Assembly: GCA_021153185.1 (NCBI GenBank)
Contig: JAGKTY010000010.1
Coordinates: forward strand, 5,960 to 69,959
Reading direction: 5' to 3'
From: Lachnospiraceae bacterium
GTDB lineage: Bacteria > Bacillota > Clostridia > Lachnospirales > Lachnospiraceae
DNA length: 64,000 nt
The translations under genes were made by a program, and so were the position numbers. Of the stretch, positions 25,706 to 35,067 are shown in pieces. How positions within the stretch are numbered: the first letter of the stretch is position 1; each line of letters opens with the position of its first letter. Below the pieces are notes generated by a model that was given only the letters and a program-made list of their open reading frames with translations, made no database searches and had not been told where the DNA came from.

Positions 25706-27971
25706 ATCTCTCCATAAACTCCCTAAGTGCCGTGATCTCCTCAGGCACTTCGCCGTCACGCTGCAATTTAAAGATGAGCTGATCAAGGCGTTTGATCTCC
25801 TTGGCGTGACGCATGTTGCGTTTGATTACGATTGGTTCATACATTGGGTTCTGCAGCAGCTTGTCACGGATCGGTTTGGAAAAGGTACAATACTGGAACA
25901 TAATGCTTCTTGCAAATTTATTGAGCCTCGGAGAACCTTTGGCCTCAAATAATATCCATGCGGCATAATCCATTAGGAAACATTCTTTGTAATTGCTCTT
26001 GTACTTGCGAAGCTGCGTCGCAAGCTTTTCTTTTGCCTCCGGCGTCAGCTCGTTGTTCTTTTTGTAGAACTGACAGTAATCAAAATAATCGCTTGTAAGC
26101 GAATGGTCTGTCACATCATTCCAGGTGGAGCCTTGTATGCGCTTACACATTTCCCAACGGAATTCCCCGACAAGACGCGTCAGGACCGTCTCGAAGTTTT
26201 CCTGCAAAAAGACAGGAAGCAAAAAGGTGGAAGGCGTCTGCTTGTCGCGACCTTCAATCTCCTGCCACATGCTTCCGCGGATGCCCACATTCGGCATGAG
26301 GATAAAATCCGGACGGATCTCAATTTGCAAATATTCGCGATGAATACCGAGTTCTGTGTTGGAATAAATCACCGGCCTGCAAAATGCACCAAAGTCGACA
26401 TCGATAATTTTGTTCAGCTCCTCAGTCAGACGTTTGGGCGTACAAAGACAATCCGGAAGTGGCTTAGAGATGTTGTGGTCCGAAAAAACAGGACAAAACG
26501 TCGTAACACGCCCGTAGGTCACGCGGTTTCCGAGGCGGAACAGATTGTTGATTTCAAATAAAACCATATCCCGCCGGCTGCCCTGAAGGCGCTCGGCCTC
26601 TTCCTGGGAAATCAAGCCGCTTCTGGCCTGGTCTGTGATATAAGCCGGGTAGTCGAGGTCGAATTCGTTTCGTCTTGGATTCTTGTCACCCTGATAAATC
26701 AGTGTCAGCCAGTCAGCAGCTGTATAAACCTTGTTGGTATGGTCGCCGCCGAGATTTTCTGCAAGAGAATAAAGATACAGCGCATTCTCGGCACCTGCAA
26801 TCGTTTCGTCCATATAACCGAAGTTCAAAAACATTTTGACGATGGTAGGAACGTTCATATCTGCGACAGCCTTAAAAAAGACTGTGCTGTACAGCTTGTA
26901 AAATACGTCGGTAATCGCTTTGCGGATTTTGGATGTCGCATCATCTGTTCCCCCACGGTCAGTGAGAGAGGCGTATGTCGAAAACAAGCGCTGAATCGGA
27001 AGACGTTCACTGTCCTCGTACTCAGCATAGTCAAGCAATTTGGAAAGCGAGTCCTGGATATCCTCGTTGGCTGCAATGAGCTCAGAGGAGTCCTCAATCT
27101 GACTTGCAAGTGTCTTGAGATGCGCAAGTTCTTCATTCAAATCGGAAATACGCTTTGTTATGACATCCTTTTCGAGATTTCCGATCTTCTTTACCTGTTT
27201 ATGTATCGTATCAAGTGCGGAAAGTGCGGAAGTATTGTCCTTTTTGTTTTTGGCGATGATCGGAAGAAGAGAACAGTACAGTCCGAATAAATCGTTGCCT
27301 GCATCATTCATTAATACATTGGCTGTCTCTTGCATGTAATCGTCAATGTCACTGCAGTTGGTCAGCAAAGCTTCAAAATCATCGCATCCATTATAGATAA
27401 GTCCCATATAAAAAGAGGAATATTTCTCAAAATCAGCGCCAAAACCGGCTTCTATTTTTTGACATAAATCCTTGTAATACTGATGCTTCCAGCTTGAAAT
27501 CATATGGTCGAGCAAAAGCTTCTCAAGAGATGAAATACCGGCTAACTCTTTTGGAAGTGTGCCGTTTTCTTTGCACAAAAGCGTATAGTCCTCGTAAAGC
27601 TTGAAGATGGACGTATAGAGTGTCTGTGCATTATAGCAGCGCAGCACATAGGTATTCATCAGGGCAAGGAGCTGTTTGCTAAAGCCCGATAACATCATTT
27701 GTGCGATGCCAGAATCTGCAAGAAGCTTTCCGAATTCGGCAGTGTTTTTGCAAGCGAATGTCTCAACGACCGTATCTTCAAGCGTGATATAGCTACAGGA
27801 ATGCACCTGATGTGTGATATCGGAAATACCGATGACATCCCCGTCTGTCAAAATGACTTCGCAGCCCGGCAATGCCATGCGGACTTTTCCCTGCTCGATG
27901 TAGGCAAGTGAGGACACCATCGACCCTGCCTCAAATATGATTTTCCCCTTTTTGATTTGAAATTCAGGCAT
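25704..27971 (-). CDS. large protein with N-terminal cyclic-nucleotide-binding-like domain, function unknown
   Basis: A 755-residue cytosolic protein. The ATG (complement 27969-27971) follows GGGGGAG. Residues 1-125 look like a CRP-type cNMP-binding beta roll (FQIKKGKIIFEAGSMVSSLAYIEQGKVRM, then GDVIGISDITHQ), but the canonical phosphate-binding cassette with its Arg is not clear, and no helix-turn-helix follows. Residues about 125-400 are helical with a coiled-coil-like part; 450-755 is a mixed region rich in charged and aromatic residues (EIRPDFILMPNVGIRGSMWQEIEGR, EFRWEMCKRIQG) that I do not recognise. The cNMP-like part may be only a signal-sensing or oligomer module. Single-gene unit. 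Confidence 0.65.
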   Translation of the reverse strand: MPEFQIKKGKIIFEAGSMVSSLAYIEQGKVRMALPGCEVILTDGDVIGISDITHQVHSCSYITLEDTVVETFACKNTAEFGKLLADSGIAQMMLSGFSKQLLALMNTYVLRCYNAQTLYTSIFKLYEDYTLLCKENGTLPKELAGISSLEKLLLDHMISSWKHQYYKDLCQKIEAGFGADFEKYSSFYMGLIYNGCDDFEALLTNCSDIDDYMQETANVLMNDAGNDLFGLYCSLLPIIAKNKKDNTSALSALDTIHKQVKKIGNLEKDVITKRISDLNEELAHLKTLASQIEDSSELIAANEDIQDSLSKLLDYAEYEDSERLPIQRLFSTYASLTDRGGTDDATSKIRKAITDVFYKLYSTVFFKAVADMNVPTIVKMFLNFGYMDETIAGAENALYLYSLAENLGGDHTNKVYTAADWLTLIYQGDKNPRRNEFDLDYPAYITDQARSGLISQEEAERLQGSRRDMVLFEINNLFRLGNRVTYGRVTTFCPVFSDHNISKPLPDCLCTPKRLTEELNKIIDVDFGAFCRPVIYSNTELGIHREYLQIEIRPDFILMPNVGIRGSMWQEIEGRDKQTPSTFLLPVFLQENFETVLTRLVGEFRWEMCKRIQGSTWNDVTDHSLTSDYFDYCQFYKKNNELTPEAKEKLATQLRKYKSNYKECFLMDYAAWILFEAKGSPRLNKFARSIMFQYCTFSKPIRDKLLQNPMYEPIVIKRNMRHAKEIKRLDQLIFKLQRDGEVPEEITALREFMER

Positions 27972-28162
27972 AACTCCCCCTCCGGAAATGCTGTAATTAT
28001 AAAATGGCCACTTCACAACCGATGATACCGGAAGGAAACAACTACCTACATTTTAGCATTTTGAAATAGTAAAAACAACAAAAAATATGAGAAATGCTAT
28101 GAATAAATTAGTAAAATGTGCTACAATAAAGATACATGTAAATTTGAAACGGAGTGTGATTT

Positions 28163-28624
28163 ATGGAAGAGACAAAACGTTCGACGAAAGAACTGGTTGA
28201 CCTCTATAAAGAGGATGTCATCAAGTTAGTCCAGTATTTACCATATTTTGAGGGGAAACGCGCATCTGACGTATCCCATTCCTTTGACACAGAGGAAATC
28301 GGGAACACGACGCTTACATTCCCTGTGTATGATTCGACGCTGCTTGCCTTTGTGAAGCTCGCAGAGCAAACGGTCTTTATGGACCGCAATTACCGGTATG
28401 TCTATACAAGGAACAACATCCGTTCGCACGAGGATGAACGGCGCGCGATTGAAAAGGCGACCATTCAGGAGATGGATATCCTTGGCGGTATTTTGTCAAA
28501 GTATGTGCTCGGCGGCAAAACACGGGGCGCTGTATGGACCGAAGGCGTGGAAGCGGGTATTTTTTTCCTTGTCATTCAAAAAATGAGAGAGTTGATTGTA
28601 TTTTGGGATAAACCAATCTATTAG
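28163..28624 (+). CDS. conserved 153-residue protein, DUF6508-like
   Basis: A soluble, helical, charged protein; ATG after CGGAGTGTG. It has YLPYFEGKR near the start, an aromatic-rich middle (DRNYRYVYTRNNIRSHEDE) and an end rich in Val/Phe/Trp. The pattern recalls DUF6508, from memory only. No signal peptide or clear active site. A TetR-type gene starts 10 bases downstream, so the two are probably one unit and may be regulator and target. Confidence 0.6.
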   Translation: MEETKRSTKELVDLYKEDVIKLVQYLPYFEGKRASDVSHSFDTEEIGNTTLTFPVYDSTLLAFVKLAEQTVFMDRNYRYVYTRNNIRSHEDERRAIEKATIQEMDILGGILSKYVLGGKTRGAVWTEGVEAGIFFLVIQKMRELIVFWDKPIY

Positions 28625-28634
28625 GTGAAGAGAT

Positions 28635-29213
28635 ATGAGTGATCGTTCAGCAGAGAAAAAACAGCATATCATCAAATGCGCACGTGAGGTGTTTGCGCAA
28701 AAAGGGTTTCTTGCGGTCACGATGAAGGATATCGTGGAAGCGTGTGAAATCAGCCGCGGCGGATTGTATTTATACTATGACAACACAGCGTCGCTCTTTT
28801 TGGATGTGCTCAAATATGATGAAGAGGACGCAGAAAAAGACAGTGAGGATATCTCCGGGGATATGACGAGCGCAGAGCTTTTGGCGGTCTTTTTCAAGGA
28901 ACAAAAAAAGCTGATTCTCAGGAAAAAGAACCGGCTTTGGAGAGCAATTTATGAGTATTGTTTTGACCAAAAGGATGCACCGGGAGAGAATTTCATCCAA
29001 AAGCAGTTTGACGGCGGCGTCCGCATTATCGAAACGCTCATCGCCGGTGGTGTGGCAGACGGGGATTTCGTGTGTGAAGACCCTGCCGCCAAGGCGCGCG
29101 GGATGATGTATGTGCTCGAGGGCATGCGCCTGCTTTCGACTGCAAGCGCCATTTCACCCAAGGAAGTCGACCGGGAGATTCTCTCCATGATGCAGGAAAT
29201 TGTCGTTGACTAA
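28635..29213 (+). CDS. TetR-family transcriptional regulator
   Basis: A 192-residue regulator with the TetR N-terminal HTH (residues 8-54: IIKCAREVFAQKGFLAVTMKDIVEACEISRGGLYLYY) and a helical ligand domain (55-192) that I cannot assign. The ribosome site AGGTGAAGAG is moderate. It follows the DUF6508-like gene and its last 4 bases overlap the 3' end of the convergent transglutaminase gene. Confidence 0.9.
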   Translation: MSDRSAEKKQHIIKCAREVFAQKGFLAVTMKDIVEACEISRGGLYLYYDNTASLFLDVLKYDEEDAEKDSEDISGDMTSAELLAVFFKEQKKLILRKKNRLWRAIYEYCFDQKDAPGENFIQKQFDGGVRIIETLIAGGVADGDFVCEDPAAKARGMMYVLEGMRLLSTASAISPKEVDREILSMMQEIVVD

Positions 29214-31696
29214 TTTTTCATACTGTTTCGCTTGAGCTGTTTGCAGGCCTTATTTGTTTGTTTCACAAATAGGTCTGCTTTTTCTTTGGAAGTAAACGCT
29301 TTGCCATAGAGGGCACGCTCAAGAATATCATACGCCTGCACAAGTTCCTCCTGCATAGACGGCAGAAGGCTTGAAAGCACCTCAAACACATCGGAAGGAA
29401 GTGTCTGTTTGGAAACAGGCACTTTTTTGCGGATGAGCGCTTTGAGGGTGCGGGCGTACTGGTAGGAAACAAGCGGGCTGTAGTTTCCGGTGCGGCAAGC
29501 CTTTTTCATCGCCATGTAGCATTTATAGCGGCGTGCAAATTGAACAGCCAGAACAATAGCGAGCATAAGTAGCAGCACAAACGCAGTCGGGATCAGCAAA
29601 AACAGATTGCTCTCATTTATCGCACCTGCGGCATCCCCTGTATTTTTGGAAATGCCGTCGTCCGGCTGACCGCCGTCAAACATGCCGGAAAATAAGGAGG
29701 CAAAGATGCTCTCGTTTTCTTCTGCTTCGTCAGCATTTAGGGAAGGCGGCGTGAAGTCGACAGGATACCATCCGAAGCCCTCGAGATAAACCTCTGTCCA
29801 TGCATGTGCATTTGCGTCAGGCAGCTCGACCGTTACGACACCGCTGTTTTGCATCCTTGGCGTGCCGGAGAGCCAATCCGTCACGTCTTCGGTATCAAGC
29901 AAGGTAGCATCGGCTAAGTTTGAAAGCTTAATGACATAGCCTTCACAGTACCGCGCAGGAATGCCGTATGCGCGAAGCAGCATCGTGCCTGCTGAGGCAA
30001 AGTGGACACAAAAGCCCTCGCCCTGCTCCTCCAAAAAGTAGGAGACAAAATCCTGGTCGGGCGGCGTTGCACCCGGCGATAAGCTGTAGTGATAATTCGA
30101 TGAAAAATATGTCTGGATTTTCTCGACGAGCTCCGGAATGCTTTCGGCACTGCCGATGGAATCGGTAGCGGTTTTCAGCGCTTTTTTGCATGACTGCGGC
30201 ACGGTTTTATAGTAGACCTTTTGGTACATGTCAAAATAGTTTTCATAATCATATTCTTCCGCGTTTGCCGCTTTGATTGCAACAATCTGTTTGTAATACG
30301 GCGAGGTCATACCGAGATAGTCTTTGACAAGCGGAAAATAGGAAAGGGAATAGGTTGTCGTCAAATCCGACTGCTTATTTCTGACAGAGTGATCGATTGC
30401 AACCGGCAGCTGCTCGCTGTTTTGCGTAAAATACGGCACATAGATGTGGTTGTCGCGTATATCCTTTTTTTCAATCATCATCTTACCCTGCAGGGCAATG
30501 TCGGGCCGGATTGACCGAAACTGTGCAACACGGTTTGCCTCAATCTGACTGGAAAACATTGTATAGCGGTAAAACGCTTCGCCCCCTAACTGTTCACGGA
30601 GTTCTGTTTCATCGTAATCCGGCGCTAGCCAGGCATCCTGTGTATAGCGCTCACCGGTAAAGCCCTTTAGGTAAACCGTATCGGTGCTTGTCGGAACAAA
30701 CGTGACGGTCAAATCCGTCTCCTGGTCGCTGCTGACGGAGCTGATACCGCCGAGACGGCCGTCACTCATACCGCCGGTTGCCTGATAACGGTTAAAAAAC
30801 GAATAGAACCCGTTTTGTACAAGAAGCTTGATGTAGTGGTCTGTCACTTCTTTGGGCTTACTCACCTCGTCCGTTTCCAGAAAATGGCTCTGCATAATAG
30901 GGTAGGTAAGACCGGTAAGAAATAGACAGATTGCAAAGCAGACGCCGCAAAGCTGAAGCATTAACAGGCCGTTCCCTTTATAGGAATGGACGCTTTTTTT
31001 TAGGGTGTATGGCTTGTCCTTTCGCCTGTTTTCACTGAGCATAAAGTGTCCGCTGCGTTTAAGCAGCGCGGCTGCAACATAGGAAAACAGAAGCAAAAAC
31101 AGATAGAGCGGTCCCGGAAGGGCATCGATGTACAGACCAAATTGGAGAAATGGGAACGTCATCACAATGGTGAAAAATGTGCTCATATAGTTTGAGATGG
31201 CGATGTTGATCATCAGCGCCAAAAAGAAGCCGAGAAAAACAAAGGCAATCGTCATTGTCAAATAGCGGTTGGAAATGGCTTCGGATGTCTGACGCGAATA
31301 AGAAAGCACGAAATAGTCACGGTATTTTTCGCGGATTACGTTCATAATGCCCTGAAAACCACTGTTCACGTAAACACGATACTTCAGAATTGCGTAAGAA
31401 AACACAAAGAAAATGACCGGGTAGACGAGATTAAAAAAAGTGTGGTTATAGTGCAAAAAGGCAAGCAGCATAGAAAACAAAAAAAGGCAAATGGCAATGA
31501 GCGGCATATTGATCTCGAGGGAAAATGCGGAAACAATACAGCCGACCGTTCCGAGGCTTGCGCAAAATACAAGGAGGGCTTTGGCAAGGCAGACCTGCAG
31601 ACGCATCGTATGATACTGCGCAAGCGGCAGAGCCATCTTGTAGCCCGTATGAAGTTCGGTGTCTGCTTTGTTAGCAGATTTGCTGTGAAAAATCAT
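29210..31696 (-). CDS. membrane transglutaminase-like protein (TgpA-like)
   Basis: An 828-residue membrane protein. The ATG (complement 31694-31696) has AAAAGGAG 6 bases before it and overlaps the end of the DUF58 gene by 26 bases. Residues about 35-255 hold six hydrophobic segments, then an extracytoplasmic part with a transglutaminase core whose triad is intact: C563 in EGFCVHFASA, H631 in AHAWTEVY and D647 in YPVDFTP. One more transmembrane helix (about 705-727) leads to a cytoplasmic helical tail. It completes the common moxR-DUF58-transglutaminase operon. Substrate unknown; such sets are thought to act on cell-envelope proteins. Confidence 0.88.
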   Translation of the reverse strand: MIFHSKSANKADTELHTGYKMALPLAQYHTMRLQVCLAKALLVFCASLGTVGCIVSAFSLEINMPLIAICLFLFSMLLAFLHYNHTFFNLVYPVIFFVFSYAILKYRVYVNSGFQGIMNVIREKYRDYFVLSYSRQTSEAISNRYLTMTIAFVFLGFFLALMINIAISNYMSTFFTIVMTFPFLQFGLYIDALPGPLYLFLLLFSYVAAALLKRSGHFMLSENRRKDKPYTLKKSVHSYKGNGLLMLQLCGVCFAICLFLTGLTYPIMQSHFLETDEVSKPKEVTDHYIKLLVQNGFYSFFNRYQATGGMSDGRLGGISSVSSDQETDLTVTFVPTSTDTVYLKGFTGERYTQDAWLAPDYDETELREQLGGEAFYRYTMFSSQIEANRVAQFRSIRPDIALQGKMMIEKKDIRDNHIYVPYFTQNSEQLPVAIDHSVRNKQSDLTTTYSLSYFPLVKDYLGMTSPYYKQIVAIKAANAEEYDYENYFDMYQKVYYKTVPQSCKKALKTATDSIGSAESIPELVEKIQTYFSSNYHYSLSPGATPPDQDFVSYFLEEQGEGFCVHFASAGTMLLRAYGIPARYCEGYVIKLSNLADATLLDTEDVTDWLSGTPRMQNSGVVTVELPDANAHAWTEVYLEGFGWYPVDFTPPSLNADEAEENESIFASLFSGMFDGGQPDDGISKNTGDAAGAINESNLFLLIPTAFVLLLMLAIVLAVQFARRYKCYMAMKKACRTGNYSPLVSYQYARTLKALIRKKVPVSKQTLPSDVFEVLSSLLPSMQEELVQAYDILERALYGKAFTSKEKADLFVKQTNKACKQLKRNSMKN

Positions 31697-32708
31697 CAAA
31701 AACTCCTTTTTCGCATGCATGTAACAGCGAGCCTTTTTTGAGGTCACTGCCGATGTATGTGTCAAATCCGAGAGACGGTGTGTCGTAGGCCGGAGCATAA
31801 TATGCGTTGATGAGTGCCTCTGTCAGCTGGTCCTCATGCGTGATTGGGTAAAAACAAAAATCGGAAAGCGCATCATTGTAAAAGCCGAATAAGAACAATT
31901 CATTCATCATAATCAGCGTCATGCTGATCTGATACGCATTCGTAATGGCAGCATCCAGTGAAAGCGGATTGTCCGGATTTTTGTATAGCTCAAGCAGTAC
32001 GACGAACTGATGCGAGCTTGTCGATTCAAATTCTTTGACCATAAGCTTGTCTGTCTTGGCCGTCAGCTTCCAGTGAATGGCCTGCAATCTGTCGCCCGGG
32101 ATGTATTCGCGGATATCGGTCACATCACTTGATGCATTGCCGCGCTTTTCACTTGTCTCGTATTCGTCAAAGCCTTCTGCATAGAGCGCCTCATGCACGG
32201 TCATGCGCTCACACTTTGGCGGAAAGACAGCGACCTCACACGACTGCTTTGCAGCAATGTCAAACCGGAAAAAGTGTAAATAGTCCCACGTATAAAAATC
32301 ATAGGCAGATGCCGCAAAAAGACCAAGGTGTTCGTAGGTGACCGGAACGGACAGGGCATGCGAGCCAAACATGCCGGTGCCGATTACGATAGAGAGCGGC
32401 TTTGCACTATGATAGTAAGCAGAGGCTAACTGAAATGTAAAATGAATATCCAAAAGCGGAAAGAGTGAGCGGCTTTCAAGCACAATCGAAAGCGGAAGCG
32501 TTTCCCCTTTCCGGGTTTGGGTGCAAGGTGTGGCCATCCGAATTGTCAGTTGCCCGAGTGCGTGCTTTGTCATGTGGTAGGATGCAAACGGAAGCACCAT
32601 CATGATGACGAGCAGCATGACGACAAAGGACTGTCGGAAGAACAGTGCAAACAGCACGAGAAGCAGCATGACAAAGCCATACGTTGCAAAACTAAGAAAA
32701 CGTCTCAT
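31671..32708 (-). CDS. DUF58 domain protein
   Basis: A 345-residue protein with two N-terminal transmembrane helices (about 5-45) and the DUF58 signature SDVTDIREYIPGDRLQAIHW (about residues 195-214) followed by KLTAKTDKLMVKEFE. DUF58 proteins have a vWA-like fold and are found with MoxR ATPases. The gene lies 9 bases after moxR and overlaps the transglutaminase gene, so the three are one operon and probably one machine. Confidence 0.9.
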   Translation of the reverse strand: MRRFLSFATYGFVMLLLVLFALFFRQSFVVMLLVIMMVLPFASYHMTKHALGQLTIRMATPCTQTRKGETLPLSIVLESRSLFPLLDIHFTFQLASAYYHSAKPLSIVIGTGMFGSHALSVPVTYEHLGLFAASAYDFYTWDYLHFFRFDIAAKQSCEVAVFPPKCERMTVHEALYAEGFDEYETSEKRGNASSDVTDIREYIPGDRLQAIHWKLTAKTDKLMVKEFESTSSHQFVVLLELYKNPDNPLSLDAAITNAYQISMTLIMMNELFLFGFYNDALSDFCFYPITHEDQLTEALINAYYAPAYDTPSLGFDTYIGSDLKKGSLLHACEKGVFDDFSQQIC

Positions 32709-32717
32709 AAAATGCTC

Positions 32718-33647
32718 CTATGCGTTTGTTGGAAGAGGGACTGTGGCAAGGATCTGTTCGCAGACATCAAATGCGGTAATGCCTTGTGCGCGCGCCTTGG
32801 TTGACAAAATGAGTCTGTGGCAGCAAACACTGTAAAATACCGCATGAATATCATCCGGTATGCAGTAATCGTTTCCTCTCAAATAGGCATGGGCACGCGC
32901 CATCTTATGAAGGGCGATGAGTCCGCGCGGGCTGACACCCTGCGCAACGTTGTCGGTTGTGCGCGTTGCTTCTACGAGAGAGACCATGTAATCGAGAAGG
33001 GAATCCTTCAAATATACTTCTGTCACCTGCTTTTGCATGGCGATGAACTCCTCACAGGTGCACACCGGCTGAACCGTGTCCACATAATCCATATTGTGGC
33101 CGCGCAAAATATCCGTTGCATCCGCATGACTTGGGTAACCGAGAGAAAGCTTTACAAAGAAACGGTCCAGCTGTGAGTCAGGGAGCTTTTGCGTTCCCGA
33201 AGCACCGACAGGATTTTGCGTGGCAATGACAAAAAACGGCTCAGAAAGCCGGCGCGTTTGTCCGTCTACCGTCACCTTGTGCTCCTCCATGACCTCAAGG
33301 AGCGCAGACTGCGTCTTTGGGGAAGTACGGTTTAACTCATCGGCAAGGAACAGATTCGTAAAAATTGCTCCCGGCCTATATGTAAATTCACCTTTTCCCT
33401 GGTCGTAAATGCTAAAGCCCAGAATATCGCCCGGAAGAACATCCGGCGTAAACTGCATACGTTTGTAATCCATGGAAAGCGCACGGGAAAGTGCGACCGC
33501 GAGGGTTGTCTTTCCGACGCCCGGAATATCCTCCAATAAAATGTGCCCGCCGGCAAGCATACTTGTCAGTACCATATCAATGACATTTGCTTTACCGCGC
33601 AGCACCTTCTCAATTTCCGTTCGAATGTTGAATAGTGTTTGATTCAT
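32718..33647 (-). CDS. MoxR-family AAA+ ATPase
   Basis: A 309-residue AAA+ protein: Walker A GVGKTTLA (about residues 43-50), Walker B LFLADELNRTSPKTQSALLEVMEE, sensor 1 region FFVIATQNPVG and the lid domain with SPRGLIAL. MoxR ATPases act as chaperones for vWA-type partners. The ribosome site is AAGGGGAT. First gene of moxR-DUF58-transglutaminase. Confidence 0.95.
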   Translation of the reverse strand: MNQTLFNIRTEIEKVLRGKANVIDMVLTSMLAGGHILLEDIPGVGKTTLAVALSRALSMDYKRMQFTPDVLPGDILGFSIYDQGKGEFTYRPGAIFTNLFLADELNRTSPKTQSALLEVMEEHKVTVDGQTRRLSEPFFVIATQNPVGASGTQKLPDSQLDRFFVKLSLGYPSHADATDILRGHNMDYVDTVQPVCTCEEFIAMQKQVTEVYLKDSLLDYMVSLVEATRTTDNVAQGVSPRGLIALHKMARAHAYLRGNDYCIPDDIHAVFYSVCCHRLILSTKARAQGITAFDVCEQILATVPLPTNA

Positions 33648-33688
33648 CTCGTGTATCCCCTTATAAAACTTATGAAAGCTACAGCTCT

Positions 33689-33717
33689 ATTATAAAATAA
33701 GAATACGAATATGTGAA
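33689..33717 (-). promoter_or_regulatory. possible moxR operon promoter
   Basis: Minus strand: TTCACA (complement 33712-33717), 17-base spacer, TATAAT (complement 33689-33694), about 40 bases before the moxR start. Confidence 0.55.
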
Positions 33718-33841
33718 TAATCGACGCACGATTTATTTTACCTATTATAAATAAGAAAAGCAGCTTGGTTTGCCGGGGAGCGCTTTGGCTTGCCTAAAAA
33801 CACACAATATGTAGATTATCAACATTTTTTGGAGCAACATA

Positions 33842-33870
33842 TTGATTCTGAAAAAATAGTATGTTACAAT
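33842..33870 (+). promoter_or_regulatory. carAB promoter
   Basis: TTGATT (33842-33847), 17-base spacer, TACAAT (33865-33870). The leader to the carA start is only about 25 bases, so there is no room for a PyrR attenuator or an arginine leader peptide. Confidence 0.7.
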
Positions 33871-33900
33871 AAGTCGATTATGGAAAGGACGGGTGAAAAT

Positions 33901-35067
33901 ATGAAAGCCTTTTTGATTCTTGAAGATGGCACCGTGTTTGAAGGAATTCATATTGGTGCAGACAAACAAGTAATAAGTGAAATTGTGTTTAACACGTCAA
34001 TGGCCGGATACCTTGAGGTGCTGACGGATCCCTCTTATGCAGGGCAGGCTGTCTGCATGACGTATCCGTTAATTGGTAATTATGGCGTTTGCAAAGAGGA
34101 TATGGAGTCGCGCCGTATATGGCCTGATGCATTCATTGTCAGAGAGCTGTCGCGCACGGCCAGTAATTTCCGGTCAGATATGACCATACAAGAGCTTCTG
34201 ATTCAGTATGATGTTCCGGGTATCGCTGGTATCGATACTAGAGCACTCACCAAAATTCTTCGTCAAAAGGGTACGATGAACGGCTGTATCACAACAGATG
34301 AATCGTACAATCTAAATGAGTTATTACCAAAGCTAAAAGCATATACAACCGGTAAGGTAGTCGAAAAAGTTACCTGCAGGGAAAAATATATTGTCAAAGG
34401 TTCAAAATCGCTTTCTGAAAACGGACCGATTTCCGGAAGTGCAAGATATACAGGAGAGAAGGAAATGAGACCGTCTCTTGTGAAGCAGTTAAACGGCCTT
34501 GGTAAAAAAGTGGCACTCCTTGATTTTGGTGCAAAAGACAACATTGCCCGTTCACTTGCCCAAAGAGGATGCGATGTGACCGTTTACCCGGCAATCACGC
34601 CTGCAAGTGAGATCATTGCAGATGCGCCGGACGGTATTATGCTCAGCAACGGCCCGGGCGATCCAAAAGAGTGCACTTCCATCATTGCAGAGATTCGCAA
34701 ATTATACGAGTCGGATATCCCGATTTTTGGAATTTGCCTCGGACATCAGCTCATGGCGCTGGCAACCGGTGCAGATACATTTAAAATGAAATACGGCCAC
34801 AGAGGCGGAAACCATCCTGTAAAAGATCTTGCGACCGGAAAAGTATATATTTCTTCACAAAATCACGGTTACGTAGTTGATATGGATAAGCTTGACCGGG
34901 ACGTGGCGACGCCTGCATTTGTGAATGTCAACGATGGCACCTGCGAGGGACTTGCCTATACCGGCAAAAACATTTTTACGGTACAGTACCATCCGGAGGC
35001 TTGCGCAGGTCCACAGGACTCAGGATATTTGTTTGACAGATTTATTCAGATGATGGAGGAAAAATAG
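33901..35067 (+). CDS. carA: carbamoyl-phosphate synthase small (glutaminase) subunit
   Basis: A 388-residue CarA. The ATG at 33901 follows AAGGACGGGTG and gives the family N-terminus MKAFLILEDGTVFEG. The class I glutaminase domain (about 210-385) has the nucleophile C279 in FGICLGHQ and the His-Glu pair in YHPEA. It supplies ammonia to CarB. Its stop codon touches the carB ATG directly. Confidence 0.97.
   Translation: MKAFLILEDGTVFEGIHIGADKQVISEIVFNTSMAGYLEVLTDPSYAGQAVCMTYPLIGNYGVCKEDMESRRIWPDAFIVRELSRTASNFRSDMTIQELLIQYDVPGIAGIDTRALTKILRQKGTMNGCITTDESYNLNELLPKLKAYTTGKVVEKVTCREKYIVKGSKSLSENGPISGSARYTGEKEMRPSLVKQLNGLGKKVALLDFGAKDNIARSLAQRGCDVTVYPAITPASEIIADAPDGIMLSNGPGDPKECTSIIAEIRKLYESDIPIFGICLGHQLMALATGADTFKMKYGHRGGNHPVKDLATGKVYISSQNHGYVVDMDKLDRDVATPAFVNVNDGTCEGLAYTGKNIFTVQYHPEACAGPQDSGYLFDRFIQMMEEK

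Noticed and set aside
25704..27971. CRP/FNR-type transcription factor
   Set aside because: No helix-turn-helix follows the beta roll, and the protein is three times too long.
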